From CAYLPJ01 sp964385465 (GTDB lineage: Bacteria > Planctomycetota > Phycisphaerae > SM23-33), in contig CAYLPJ010000036.1 in NCBI GenBank assembly GCA_964385465.1, forward strand, positions 4,785-68,784: a stretch of DNA of 64,000 nucleotides. Reading direction: 5' to 3'. This document shows, one piece after another, positions 53,347 to 62,024 of the stretch. The translations under genes and the position numbers were made by a program. The notes under the pieces were generated by a model. That model did no database searches. It was not told the origin of the DNA and saw nothing but the letters and a program-made list of their open reading frames with translations. Numbering within the stretch: position 1 is the first letter of the stretch; each line of letters begins with the position of its first letter.

Positions 53347-53830
53347 TGTCGTCAGCCTTTGTTCGATAGTCTTCGAGGATTCCCTTGACGGCCTCGGGGG
53401 CGACCTTGGCGTGGAACTCTCCGTCGATGCAGATCACCGGCGCCAACCCGCAGGCGCCGATGCAGGCGACGACCTCCAGGCTGAACAGCCCGTCGCGGGT
53501 CGTCTCCCCGGGGGTGATCGCCAGCGCCCGCTGGATCGCCTCCAGCACCGCGCCGGAGCCCTTGACGTGGCAGGCGGTGCCCCGGCAGACCTGGATGTGG
53601 AACCGCCCCGGCGGGCTGAAGCGGAACTGGTTGTAGAAGGTCGCCACGCCGTAGACCTTGCTGGCGGGCAGGTCCAGGTGCCGCCCGATGCGCACGACGG
53701 CGTCGCGCGGCACGTAGCCGAGGGCCTCCTGGACCTCCTGGAGGATGCCGATCAGGGCGTCGCGTCCGGGCCTCGGGTGGCGGGTCAGGATGGCGTCGAT
53801 GTCGGCGGTGACGGTCTCTGTCGTGCTCAT
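53330..53830 (-). CDS. hydC: Hydrogenase 2Fe-2S subunit HydC (NuoE-like, HndA type)
   Basis: A 166-residue thioredoxin-like 2Fe-2S subunit. The cluster ligands are in VCRGTACHVKGS and ACIGACGLAP. The N-terminal helical part has GILQEVQEALGYVPRDAV and KVYGVATFYNQF, typical of NuoE/HoxE proteins. Its start overlaps the rex stop by four bases and its end overlaps hydB, so rex-hydC-hydB form one translationally coupled unit. Confidence 0.95.
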   Translation of the reverse strand: MSTTETVTADIDAILTRHPRPGRDALIGILQEVQEALGYVPRDAVVRIGRHLDLPASKVYGVATFYNQFRFSPPGRFHIQVCRGTACHVKGSGAVLEAIQRALAITPGETTRDGLFSLEVVACIGACGLAPVICIDGEFHAKVAPEAVKGILEDYRTKADDNGHDH

Positions 53831-54483
53831 GCGTTGACTTCCTCTCGTGCGGGCGCCCTGCCGTCGCGGCGGGCGAAGAAGGCCACCTTCTCCAGCGAGG
53901 TCGTGATGTCGATGTCCTCGGCGAACGTGTGCGGAGGCACGTGCAGCGGCGCGGGGGCGAAGTTCAGCAGGCCCCGGACGCCGGCGGCGATGAGGTCGTC
54001 GGCCACCCGCTGGGCGGCCAGGGCGGGCACGGCGAGGATGGCGGTGGCGATCCCCTCGCGGGCGACGACGGCATCGAGATCCTCCATCGAGTAGCACCGG
54101 CAGCCGTGGATGACCCGCCCGGTCCGCTGGGGGTCCTTGTCGAAGGCGGCCACGATCCGCAGGTTGGGCCTGCGCCCGGCGAAGAACGCCAGCAGCGCAC
54201 GCCCGAGGTTGCCCACGCCGACCAGCGCGACGTGCTGCGGCGTCGGGCCGCCCAGGAACGTGCCGATGCTGTCGGCCAGCTCGCGGACGTCGTAGCCCTT
54301 CGTCGGGCTGCCGGCATACCCGACGGCCATCATGTCCCGCCGGACCTGCGCCGCCGTGACGCCGGCGGCCTTGGCCAGCTCATGGGAGAAGATGTGCCTG
54401 GTATCCTCGGCCGCCAGGCCCGACAGCAGCCTCCGGTAGAGGCTCAGGCGTCCGATCGTTCTTTCAGAGCATCTCGCCGCCAT
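53827..54483 (-). CDS. rex: Redox-sensing transcriptional repressor Rex
   Basis: NADH/NAD+-responsive repressor of 218 residues. The winged-helix domain (about 1-80; RTIGRLSLYRRLLSGL, SHELAKAAGVTAAQVRRDMM) binds DNA. The Rossmann domain (HVALVGVGNLGRALLAFF) binds NADH, and the C-terminal helix is domain-swapped in the dimer. I start at the ATG at 54483 (GGGGAT six bases upstream) rather than the GTG at 54519. A Rex-type operator lies 45-62 bases before the start, so the gene probably represses itself and the hydrogenase genes, relieved when NADH rises. Confidence 0.94.
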   Translation of the reverse strand: MAARCSERTIGRLSLYRRLLSGLAAEDTRHIFSHELAKAAGVTAAQVRRDMMAVGYAGSPTKGYDVRELADSIGTFLGGPTPQHVALVGVGNLGRALLAFFAGRRPNLRIVAAFDKDPQRTGRVIHGCRCYSMEDLDAVVAREGIATAILAVPALAAQRVADDLIAAGVRGLLNFAPAPLHVPPHTFAEDIDITTSLEKVAFFARRDGRAPAREEVNA

Positions 54484-54507
54484 GTTCGTTATCCCCAGTT
54501 TGGCACG

Positions 54508-54513
54508 ACTATA
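54508..54513 (-). promoter_or_regulatory. -10 box of the rex-hydrogenase promoter
   Basis: On the minus strand TATAGT lies 25 bases before the rex ATG. TTCACA, part of the Rex operator, lies 15 bases upstream and may serve as -35, so a bound Rex would block polymerase. Confidence 0.5.
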
Positions 54514-54527
54514 AACCACCCAACACG

Positions 54528-54545
54528 CTGTGAATCACGTCACAA
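54528..54545 (-). promoter_or_regulatory. Rex operator
   Basis: The minus strand reads TTGTGACGTGATTCACAG, an 18-base site with one departure from dyad symmetry. The known Rex consensus is TTGTGAA-N4-TTCACAA. It sits upstream of rex itself and overlaps the probable -35 region. Confidence 0.75.
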
Positions 54546-54720
54546 GTATGATACGCCTCCTGCTGGAACGGGTCAAGGGGTGGAAAGGGATTTCGTGAAG
54601 AAAATCACATAGTCGCGGCCCACAGGCGCCGCGGCCCGGACGTCGCAATGTCCTCGAGGAGCCCCCAGTGCCCCCGATGCGGCTCAGCAGCGGTGATACC
54701 TCACTGCAAAATGCTATATG

Positions 54721-55965
54721 TTATTGGCTTACGTCCATAGATCGCGGCCGCGATGTGCGGCGCCTCCTCAGCAGGAACACGCCGCATGCCGCGAGAAGAC
54801 CCACCGTCGCCGGCTCGGGGATCGGCAGATACGCCTGCGTCCGCAGCAGGGGGTCACCCAGCATGGCCATCCCATAATGCCAATCTTTCTCGTAATTGCT
54901 GAAACCACCGGCCGCCCGGGCCGTCCACCAGTCCAGCCAGGCCTCCCCGAACGTCGCCCCCTCGCCCAGCGGGCGGAAGTAGTCGTCGAACTCCAGCATC
55001 GAGCCGGTCTTCGTCGTGCCCACCGCCAGCAGGGACTTGTCGGTTCCGAAGACGTATTCCCCGGCCATGTAGCCGTTTACGGAGAAATCCGCGTTGGAGC
55101 ATGCGAAGAGGTTGTAGAAGAGCGCGTTGGCGTCCACGCCGGCCAGCTCGGTGTTGTACATGTACTTCAGCCCCCCGGGCTCATCGAAGTCGTGACGGGT
55201 CGCCGTGGAGTGCACGCAAAGCAGCACATGCTCGAAGCCTTTCTGCAAGCGGGACTTGTAATCCGACTCGGTGGTCTGGCCGGCGACGATGACCTTCTCC
55301 AGCCCCCCTTCCACTGCCAGGTGCAGGTCATTCGCCCAGTAGCCGTAGGCATCCCACGTGTCGTCGATGTACGCCAGGGCGTCGTCGGGCACGCGGAAGT
55401 GGCCCGTGCGATACCGGCGGTTCCGGCTGAAGTATGCGTTGAGCATCCCCGCCTCGGTCCGCCCGCCGTGCAGGCCGGTGAGATTGCTCGTCTGGAGCCG
55501 CCCGACGAAGATCTCCGGCGCGACGTCGCCGGTATGGTTCTCGAAGTGCCCGTTGTCGTCGGCGTCGGTCCACACGCCGTCGAGGTCCTGGAGGTACAGG
55601 TCCGAGGGGAACGGCGAGCCGGACCATACGCCGTGTGCGGGGATCTGGTAGGTCGCGTAGGGCAGGTCGCCGATGAGCACCGCCCCGGCGAGGCCCGCGG
55701 TGGCATAGCGGTCGGCGAGGTGCGTCCGCAGGGCGTTGGCGTCGGCGAAGGCCGTCGTCGTCAGCGTCGGTGCGTAGCCCTGGGCGGCGATGTCCGAGAC
55801 GTAGCGGGCCAGCGACGCGTCGAGTTGCCCGGCGGCGTAGAGCGACGGCTCGACGATCACCTCGAAGCGGGGAGGATCGGGCTCGCCGGCCCCGGCCGAC
55901 GTCAGGCCGGGCGCGCAAAGCGCCACACCCAGCGCCAGGGCGGCGGTGAACAGAACGGTACGCAT
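54721..55965 (-). CDS. Secreted C25 (gingipain/caspase-like) domain protein with PEP-CTERM anchor
   Basis: A 414-residue exported protein with a signal peptide (about 1-25, MRTVLFTAALALGVALCAPG). The middle resembles peptidase family C25: AVLIGDLPYATYQIP, then PSDLYLQDLDGVW and PEIFVGRLQTSNL. Candidate catalytic residues are the His in LLCVHSTATRHDF and the Cys in NLFACSNADFSVNG. The C-terminus IPEPATVGLLAACGVFLLRR is a PEP-CTERM sorting signal (PEP, one helix, Arg tail), which an exosortase elsewhere in the genome would process. A TATAAT box on the minus strand (56181-56176) lies 210 bases upstream; no closer promoter is seen. Confidence 0.85.
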   Translation of the reverse strand: MRTVLFTAALALGVALCAPGLTSAGAGEPDPPRFEVIVEPSLYAAGQLDASLARYVSDIAAQGYAPTLTTTAFADANALRTHLADRYATAGLAGAVLIGDLPYATYQIPAHGVWSGSPFPSDLYLQDLDGVWTDADDNGHFENHTGDVAPEIFVGRLQTSNLTGLHGGRTEAGMLNAYFSRNRRYRTGHFRVPDDALAYIDDTWDAYGYWANDLHLAVEGGLEKVIVAGQTTESDYKSRLQKGFEHVLLCVHSTATRHDFDEPGGLKYMYNTELAGVDANALFYNLFACSNADFSVNGYMAGEYVFGTDKSLLAVGTTKTGSMLEFDDYFRPLGEGATFGEAWLDWWTARAAGGFSNYEKDWHYGMAMLGDPLLRTQAYLPIPEPATVGLLAACGVFLLRRRRTSRPRSMDVSQ

Positions 55966-56267
55966 GCAAGACCCTCCGCTCGGACCGGGGCCCGAGGTCG
56001 CTCCTGGCGCCATCCCGGACGGGGCGACGTGCGGGGTGCATGCGGACGGCACCTGCATGGTCGCCGTCGCCGGGTCTCCATCGAAACCACGACATCCGAC
56101 GGGGCGAGTGAGCAGGTCTCGCCGTCATCCCTCCTGCTGAGCTGTGCATCCGGCAGGCAACGCCGGTACCGCACCATTATACAGGACGTCCGCGATTCCG
56201 TGTGGCAAAAGCCCCGGCTCCCCGCACACCCCGCGAGCCGACCCGTCGGCCGCAGGGCAGGACCGCT

Positions 56268-56296
56268 TTGAGTATCCGGGGGCAAACGCATACAAT
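56268..56296 (+). promoter_or_regulatory. Promoter of the PQQ-propeller gene
   Basis: TTGAGT (56268-56273) and TACAAT (56291-56296) are 17 bases apart, about 90 bases before the start codon at 56387. Confidence 0.6.
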
Positions 56297-56386
56297 CGGT
56301 CCTCGCGGCAACCGCCCCGCCGAGGCCCGGCCGCCGCAGCCGACCACCGCACCGCGAGCCCCGGCCGGGGCGAAAGGAGCCGCACG

Positions 56387-59300
56387 ATGAGAACCGCACG
56401 CGTTGCCTTCGGGATCTGCTTTCTCCTGGGCGGGTTGGCCACGCTGCCGGCGGCCGCGGGACCAGACGCCGCCGACGTCGTCAGGGACAAGGGCATCCCC
56501 GGCGGCCTGGCCGTGCACCTCGACTGCGGCGACGCCGAGAGCACCGCCGCGCTGGACCTCGGCGAGCGCTTCCTCGTCCAGGGCCTCGACCGCCGCCCGG
56601 CACTGGTGGCCGCCGCCCGCCGCAAGCTCCGCGACGCGGGCACGTACGGCCCGCTGACCGTCCGGGCGTACGACGGCAAGCACCTGCCGTACATCAACCG
56701 GACGGTGAACGTGCTGATCGCCGGGGCCGACGCGAGCGTACCGGAGAAGGAGATGCTCCGGGTGCTGACCCCGGGCGGGATCGTCCTGATCGGCGAGGGC
56801 GACGGCTGGCGGACGCGGACGCGCCCCCGCTCGCCGGAGACCGACGACTGGACGCACTACCTCTACGACGCCACCGGCAACGCCGTCAGCGAGGACGCCG
56901 CGGTCGCCCCGCCGTTCTACGTCCAGTGGTACAGCAGCCCCAAGTGGGCGCGCAGCCACGACCGCCTGACCAGCATGCCCGCACTCGTCTCCAGCGCCGG
57001 GAAGATCTTCTACATCATGGACGAGGGGCCGCGGGAGGACATCATCCTCCCGGCCGACTGGAAGCTCATCGCCAAGGACGCCTACAACGGGCGCACGCTC
57101 TGGAAGCGCCCCATTGAGCGGTGGGAGAACCACCTCCGCGCATTCCGCTCGGGGCCGACCCAGCAGCCCCGCCGGCTGGTCAGCGAGGGCAACAGGCTCT
57201 ACGCGGCGCTGAACCTCGGCGACCCGGTCCAGGCGATCGACGGCTCGACCGGGCGGACCGTGGCGACGTTCGCCCAGACCGCCGGCGCCGAGGAGATGAT
57301 TCTCAGCGAGGGCACGCTGTTCGTCGTCGCCGACTGCTCCGACATGCGCGGCCAGGACGACACGTCGCGGTACGGCTTCGACGGCGAGGACCGGCGCGGG
57401 CGCACGACGGGAGGCCGCGGCTACTACCAGAAGGCCATCCTCGCGCTGAACGCCGAGTCCGGCTCGGCGTTGTGGCGGCGGGACGACGAGGGCACGGCCG
57501 CGATCATCCCCTCGACGCTGATCGCCGATGCCGAGCGTGTCTACTACCAGAACGACAACGCCATCGTCGCCCTGGATCGCAAGACGGGCAAGCAGCTCTG
57601 GTCGACCGAACGGGACAAGGTCCGCAACCGCGACTCCTACAACGCCCCGGCGATGGCGGTCCGCGACGGCGTGGTCCTCTCGGCCGACCGGTCGGGAGGA
57701 AAGAAGGGCGACGCCGACGCCCGGCCGTGGCGGTACTCGGCCGGCGCGAAGAACACGACGGGCACGCTGATCGCCCTGGACGCCGCGACGGGCAAGCGGC
57801 TGTGGACCGTGCCGTGCGCCGAGTGCTACGGGGCGACGCAGGACGTGTTCGTCATCAACGGCCTGGTGTACGTGGGGCAGGACCCCCGTCGCCACCGCTC
57901 GGACTTCACCCGCGCCTACGACCTCCGCACCGGCGCCGAGAAGCTCGCGCTCGGGACGGCCGAGGCGTTCGTGAGCAACCACCACCACCGATGCTGGCGG
58001 AACAAGGCCACGCCGAACTACATCCTGATGGGGCGGACGGGCATCGAGTTCATCGACGTGACGGGCAAGGACACCGTCAAGAACTCCTGGACCCGGGGGA
58101 CCTGCCAGTACGGCGTCATGCCCGCCAACGGCCTGGTCTACACGCCGCCCCACGCCTGCGGCTGCTACATCCAGGTCAAGCTCAGCGGCTTCTTCGCCTA
58201 CGCGCCCCGCGGCCAGCAGCCGCCCTTCCAGGCCAACCGCTTCGCCACGCGGCTGGTGAAGGGGCCGGCGTACGCCAAGGCCCCCCCGGCCGGGAAGACC
58301 CCCGACGACGACTGGCCCACCTACCGAGGCAACCCGTCCCGCGACGGGCGACTGCCCGCCGACCTGCCGACCAGGCTGTCGGCCAAGTGGTCGGCCGTGT
58401 TCGACGGGCCCGTCACCGGCGCCGTCTGCGCCGGCGGCGCGGTCTACCTCGCCGAGACCGACCGCCACACGCTGTGGGCCGTCTCGGCGGCAACGGGGAA
58501 GAAACTGTGGTCCTTCGTCGCCGACGGGCTGATCGACTCGGCCCCGACGGTCGCCGACGGGCGGGTCCTCTTCGGCACGCGGGGGGGAAGCGTCTACGCC
58601 CTCCGCACCGGCGACGGCGAGCTCGCCTGGCGGTTCCGCGCCGCCGGGGCCGACATCCAGCATTGCTTCGACGGGCAACTCCAGTCCCTCTGGCCGGTTC
58701 ACGGCAGCGTGCTGGTCGCCGACGGCGCGGCCTACGTCGCGGCCGGGCGGTCCTCCTACGTCGACGACGGGCTCTACCTGCTCAAGCTCGACACCGGGAC
58801 CGGGAAGCTGCTGGCGGAGAAACGCATCTACTCCCGCGACAAGACCGGGCGCCCCGCCGAGGGACGCGGGCAGTCCTACCCCGGCGGGCTGGCGGACATC
58901 CTCTCCTGCGACGGCGAGCACATCTTCATGCGGGACGTGACGTTCACGCCGGACTGCGAGCAGCTCAAGCCGACGGTCGACCATATCCACAGCGCCGCCG
59001 GCTACCTCGACGACGACTGGGCCCACCGGACGTACTGGTTCTACGGCTCCTACATGCAGGGCGGCTACGGCGGCTGGCACCGGGAGGGCAACCGCAGGTA
59101 CTCCGGGCGGATCATGGTCCGCGACGACGAGAGGCTCTTCGGCTACGGACGGACCAACTACTTCAACGACTTCCGCAGCGCCCCGCGGCTGGGGCGGTAC
59201 AGGGACCAGAGCATCTACCGCCTGTACGCCGCGCCGCTGAAGCCCGATCCGAAGGCGAAGGCCCAGCCGGCGAAGCGCGGGCGCAAGGGCAAGAAGCGCG

Positions 59301-59626
59301 GCCGCCGCGGGCCGAAGTACACGTGGACGGTGCGGGTGCCGGTGTACGTCCGCGCGATGGTGCTGGCCGACAATGCCCTGTTCCTCGCCGGCCCGCGGCA
59401 CATTCTCGAGGACAAGACAGCCGACGATCCCAAGGCCCTCGCCGAGCAGGTCACGCGGCTTCGCGGCGGGAAGGGCGCCGAGCTGCTGGCCGTCTCGCCG
59501 GAGACGGGCGAGGTCCTGTCCACGGTGAAGCTGTCGTCGGCGCCGGTCTTCGACGGCATGATCGCGGCCGGCGGCAGGCTCTTCGTCAGCACGCTGGAGG
59601 GCACGCTGATCTGCCTCGGCCAGTGA
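56387..59626 (+). CDS. Secreted methyltransferase-like/PQQ-type beta-propeller protein
   Basis: A 1079-residue exported protein with a signal peptide (about 1-24). Residues about 30-150 look like a class I methyltransferase remnant (GLAVHLDCGDAESTAALDL, LPYINRTVNVLIAG, MLRVLTPGGIVLIGEGDGW). The remainder is an outer-membrane BamB/PQQ-dehydrogenase-type propeller with repeated Ala/Gly-x-x-G-x-x-LW blades (TGKQLWSTERD, TGKRLWTVPC, TGKKLWSFVADG, DGELAWRFRA). A Lys/Arg-rich stretch interrupts the last blades (about residue 955-975). No PQQ genes are present, so it may bind another ligand or be structural. The domain pairing is common in planctomycetes, from memory; the role is unknown. Confidence 0.85.
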   Translation: MRTARVAFGICFLLGGLATLPAAAGPDAADVVRDKGIPGGLAVHLDCGDAESTAALDLGERFLVQGLDRRPALVAAARRKLRDAGTYGPLTVRAYDGKHLPYINRTVNVLIAGADASVPEKEMLRVLTPGGIVLIGEGDGWRTRTRPRSPETDDWTHYLYDATGNAVSEDAAVAPPFYVQWYSSPKWARSHDRLTSMPALVSSAGKIFYIMDEGPREDIILPADWKLIAKDAYNGRTLWKRPIERWENHLRAFRSGPTQQPRRLVSEGNRLYAALNLGDPVQAIDGSTGRTVATFAQTAGAEEMILSEGTLFVVADCSDMRGQDDTSRYGFDGEDRRGRTTGGRGYYQKAILALNAESGSALWRRDDEGTAAIIPSTLIADAERVYYQNDNAIVALDRKTGKQLWSTERDKVRNRDSYNAPAMAVRDGVVLSADRSGGKKGDADARPWRYSAGAKNTTGTLIALDAATGKRLWTVPCAECYGATQDVFVINGLVYVGQDPRRHRSDFTRAYDLRTGAEKLALGTAEAFVSNHHHRCWRNKATPNYILMGRTGIEFIDVTGKDTVKNSWTRGTCQYGVMPANGLVYTPPHACGCYIQVKLSGFFAYAPRGQQPPFQANRFATRLVKGPAYAKAPPAGKTPDDDWPTYRGNPSRDGRLPADLPTRLSAKWSAVFDGPVTGAVCAGGAVYLAETDRHTLWAVSAATGKKLWSFVADGLIDSAPTVADGRVLFGTRGGSVYALRTGDGELAWRFRAAGADIQHCFDGQLQSLWPVHGSVLVADGAAYVAAGRSSYVDDGLYLLKLDTGTGKLLAEKRIYSRDKTGRPAEGRGQSYPGGLADILSCDGEHIFMRDVTFTPDCEQLKPTVDHIHSAAGYLDDDWAHRTYWFYGSYMQGGYGGWHREGNRRYSGRIMVRDDERLFGYGRTNYFNDFRSAPRLGRYRDQSIYRLYAAPLKPDPKAKAQPAKRGRKGKKRGRRGPKYTWTVRVPVYVRAMVLADNALFLAGPRHILEDKTADDPKALAEQVTRLRGGKGAELLAVSPETGEVLSTVKLSSAPVFDGMIAAGGRLFVSTLEGTLICLGQ

Positions 59627-59640
59627 GAGCACTCGCCGGA

Positions 59641-59760
59641 CGCCGCGGCGCCTGATCGAGCTGCCCCACCGCCTCCCGGCCCCCGGTTCGCGCCGGTTTC
59701 CCGGCCTCCCGGTCTTCCGGTCTTCTCCCCCGGTCTTCCCTTGCTTTCCTCCGCCGGGTC
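59641..59760. repeat. Low-complexity spacer with CCGGTCTTC-like units
   Basis: The 180-base gap before the next gene contains CCGGTTTCC, CCGGCCTCC, CCGGTCTTC, CCGGTCTTC and CCCGGTCTTCC in succession, a degenerate 9-10 base tandem array related to 16783-16807. Confidence 0.55.
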
Positions 59761-59807
59761 GCGAGACTGTGGGGCTTCGACTTGACCCCACGCAAAGGAA
59801 ACCGACC

Positions 59808-61805
59808 ATGAGCGACCTGGAGCTTCGATTCCGCCAGATCCACCTGGACTTCCACACCAGCGAGGCCATCGCGGGCATCGGCTCGAAGTTCGACGCCGAC
59901 GCCTACGCCGACACGCTGGCCGCGGCGCACGTCGACTCGGTGACCACCTTCGCCCGCGGGCATCACGGCTGGCTGTACTACCGCTCCGAGCGGTTCCCCG
60001 AGCGCATCCACCCGCACCTCGCCTGCGACCTGCTGCCCGAGCAGATCGCCGCCTGCCACGCCCGCGACATCCGCGTGCCGATCTACATCACCGTCCAGTG
60101 GGACCAGTTCTCCGCCGAGGCCCATCCCGAGTGGCTCATCGTCGGGCCCGAGGGCACGCTGGGGCGGGAGAACCCCGAGAGCGTCTGCCGCCCCGGCTTC
60201 TACCGCTTCATGTGCCTCAACAGCCCCTACGTGGACTTCCTCAAGGAGATGACCCTCGAGGTCCTCGAGACCATGGACGTCGACGGCATCTTCTTCGACA
60301 TCGTCCAGCCGCGCTCCTGCTGCTGCACCCACTGCCGCTCGGACATGATCGCCTCCGGGCTCGACCCCGCCGACCCCGCCGAGCGCCGGCGATTCGCCGC
60401 CGACGTCATCACGCGCTTCACCGCCGAGATGACCGCCTTCGTCCGCGAGAAGGCGCCCGACGCGACGATCTTCTACAACTCCGGGCACATCGGCCCGGCC
60501 CACCGGGCGTCGGCGGACGCCTTCACCCACTGGGAGCTCGAGAGCCTGCCCTCCGGAGGCTGGGGGTACATGCACTTCCCGCTGACCCAGCATTACGCCC
60601 GCAACCTCGGCAAGCCGACGCTGGGGATGACCGGCAAGTTCCATACGGCCTGGGGGGACTTCCACTCCTTCAAGAACCGACCCGCCCTGGAGTTCGAGTG
60701 CTTCCACATGCTCGCGCTCAACGCCGCGTGCAGCATCGGCGACCAGCTTGCCCCCGACGGGGAAATCTGCCCCCACACCTACGAGCTCATCGGATCGGTC
60801 TACGGGCAGGTCGCCGCCAAGGAGCCCTTCTGCCGGCGGGCGACCGCCGTCACCGAGATCGCCGTCCTCACGCCCGAGGAGTTCGCCGACGACGACAAGA
60901 ACATCCGCTGCCTGCCCTCGGCCATCGGGGCCACCCGGATGCTCCAGGAGCTGCGCCACCAGTTCGACACCCTCGACTCCGCCTGCGACCTCGATGGCTA
61001 CAAGCTGCTGATCCTCCCCGACGAGGTGCCCGTCTCGAACGAGCTGGCCGCGAAGATCAACGCCTTCGTCGACGGCGGGGGGAAGCTGCTGGCCTCCTGC
61101 CGCGCGGGCCTGACCCCCGCCGGCGACGCCTTCGCCCTCGACGCCCTCGGCGTGCGGCTCGTCGGCGACGCACCCTTCAGCCCGGATTTCCTGGTCCCCA
61201 ACGAGCGGATCGGCTCGTCCCTGCCGCCGACCGAGCACGTGATGTACCGCCGAGGGATGGAGGTCGCCCCCGCCGACGGCGCGGAGGTCCTCGCCGACGT
61301 CAACGTGCCCTACTTCAACCGCACGTGGAGGCACTTCTGCTCCCACCGCCACACGCCCTCCGCCCACCGCCGGGGCTACCCCGGCGCGGTCGCCACACCC
61401 GCCGCCGTCTACTTCGCCCACCCGGTCTTCACCCAGTACAGCGACAACGCACCGCGGTGGTGCAAGCTGCTCGTAGCCGACGCCATCGACCGGCTACTCG
61501 GTGAGCCCCTCGTCCGCGTCGACGCGCCCAGCGGACTGCTCGCCATGCTCAACGAGCAGGCCGACCCCGCCCGCCTCGTACTCCACCTGCTCTACTACGT
61601 CCCCGAGCGCCGGGGCAGCTTCGATGTCATCGAGGACATCGTCCCACTCCACGACGTCCGCGTCTCGGTCAACCCCGGCCGGGAAATCGCCGCCGTCCGC
61701 ACCGCCCCCGAGGGCGAGCCGCTGGCCTTCCAGACCACCGACGCCGGGCGGGTCGAGTTCACCCTCCCCCGCCTCGAAGGCCATCAGATGATCGAGCTGG
61801 CCTGA
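59808..61805 (+). CDS. GHL6-type putative glycoside hydrolase with beta-galactosidase trimerisation domain
   Basis: A 665-residue protein without a signal peptide. Residues about 5-350 form a TIM-barrel related to hypothetical glycosyl hydrolase 6: FRQIHLDFHTSEAIAGIGSKF, ITVQWDQFSAEAHPEW, MCLNSPYVDFLKEM and the acidic FDIVQPRSCCCTHCRSDM. A GATase-like trimerisation domain follows (about 370-560; KLLILPDEVPVSNELAAKIN, FVDGGGKLLASCRAGL). The C-terminal 100 residues are beta-rich. Catalytic acids cannot be fixed from sequence alone. It is downstream of the PQQ-type protein with only a low-complexity spacer and was probably acquired for plant or algal polysaccharides. Confidence 0.8.
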   Translation: MSDLELRFRQIHLDFHTSEAIAGIGSKFDADAYADTLAAAHVDSVTTFARGHHGWLYYRSERFPERIHPHLACDLLPEQIAACHARDIRVPIYITVQWDQFSAEAHPEWLIVGPEGTLGRENPESVCRPGFYRFMCLNSPYVDFLKEMTLEVLETMDVDGIFFDIVQPRSCCCTHCRSDMIASGLDPADPAERRRFAADVITRFTAEMTAFVREKAPDATIFYNSGHIGPAHRASADAFTHWELESLPSGGWGYMHFPLTQHYARNLGKPTLGMTGKFHTAWGDFHSFKNRPALEFECFHMLALNAACSIGDQLAPDGEICPHTYELIGSVYGQVAAKEPFCRRATAVTEIAVLTPEEFADDDKNIRCLPSAIGATRMLQELRHQFDTLDSACDLDGYKLLILPDEVPVSNELAAKINAFVDGGGKLLASCRAGLTPAGDAFALDALGVRLVGDAPFSPDFLVPNERIGSSLPPTEHVMYRRGMEVAPADGAEVLADVNVPYFNRTWRHFCSHRHTPSAHRRGYPGAVATPAAVYFAHPVFTQYSDNAPRWCKLLVADAIDRLLGEPLVRVDAPSGLLAMLNEQADPARLVLHLLYYVPERRGSFDVIEDIVPLHDVRVSVNPGREIAAVRTAPEGEPLAFQTTDAGRVEFTLPRLEGHQMIELA

Positions 61806-61830
61806 GGGCGGGCACCCGGGCCCCATCCCA

Positions 61831-61980
61831 GGCGGTGTGTCGGCTCTGTCCACCCCACCACACAGTGGACACACGGACCGTATGGAATCATAAAGTAATG
61901 TATGCCATAGCTTTACGAGTGCATACCGCCTGTCCACCCCGCCGGACGCGCGGACAGTCTGTCCAGGGGTACTTACCCCT
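61831..61980 (+). repeat. AT-core intergenic element, copy 2
   Basis: Second copy of the element at 14250-14393. It has GGCGGTGTGTCGG, CTGTCCACCCC and GTGGACACAC. An AT-rich core follows with nested inverted repeats (GTATG ... CATAC around TAAAG ... CTTTA), then CTGTCCACCCC and GGACAG-TC-TGTCC, and it ends with an AGGGGT-actt-ACCCCT hairpin. The 98-base spacing between the first box and the second CCTGTCC is the same as in copy 1. It lies between convergent gene ends. Confidence 0.8.
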
Positions 61981-62024
61981 AATAGTTACCGGGTGATTGC
62001 CGTATACGCCCATCGGCCCGGGCG

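Noticed and set aside
54590..54616. Possible second Rex-like site upstream of the hydrogenase operon (TTTCGTGAAG-AAAATCAC)
   Set aside because: The half-sites do not match TTGTGA/TCACAA and the spacing is wrong.
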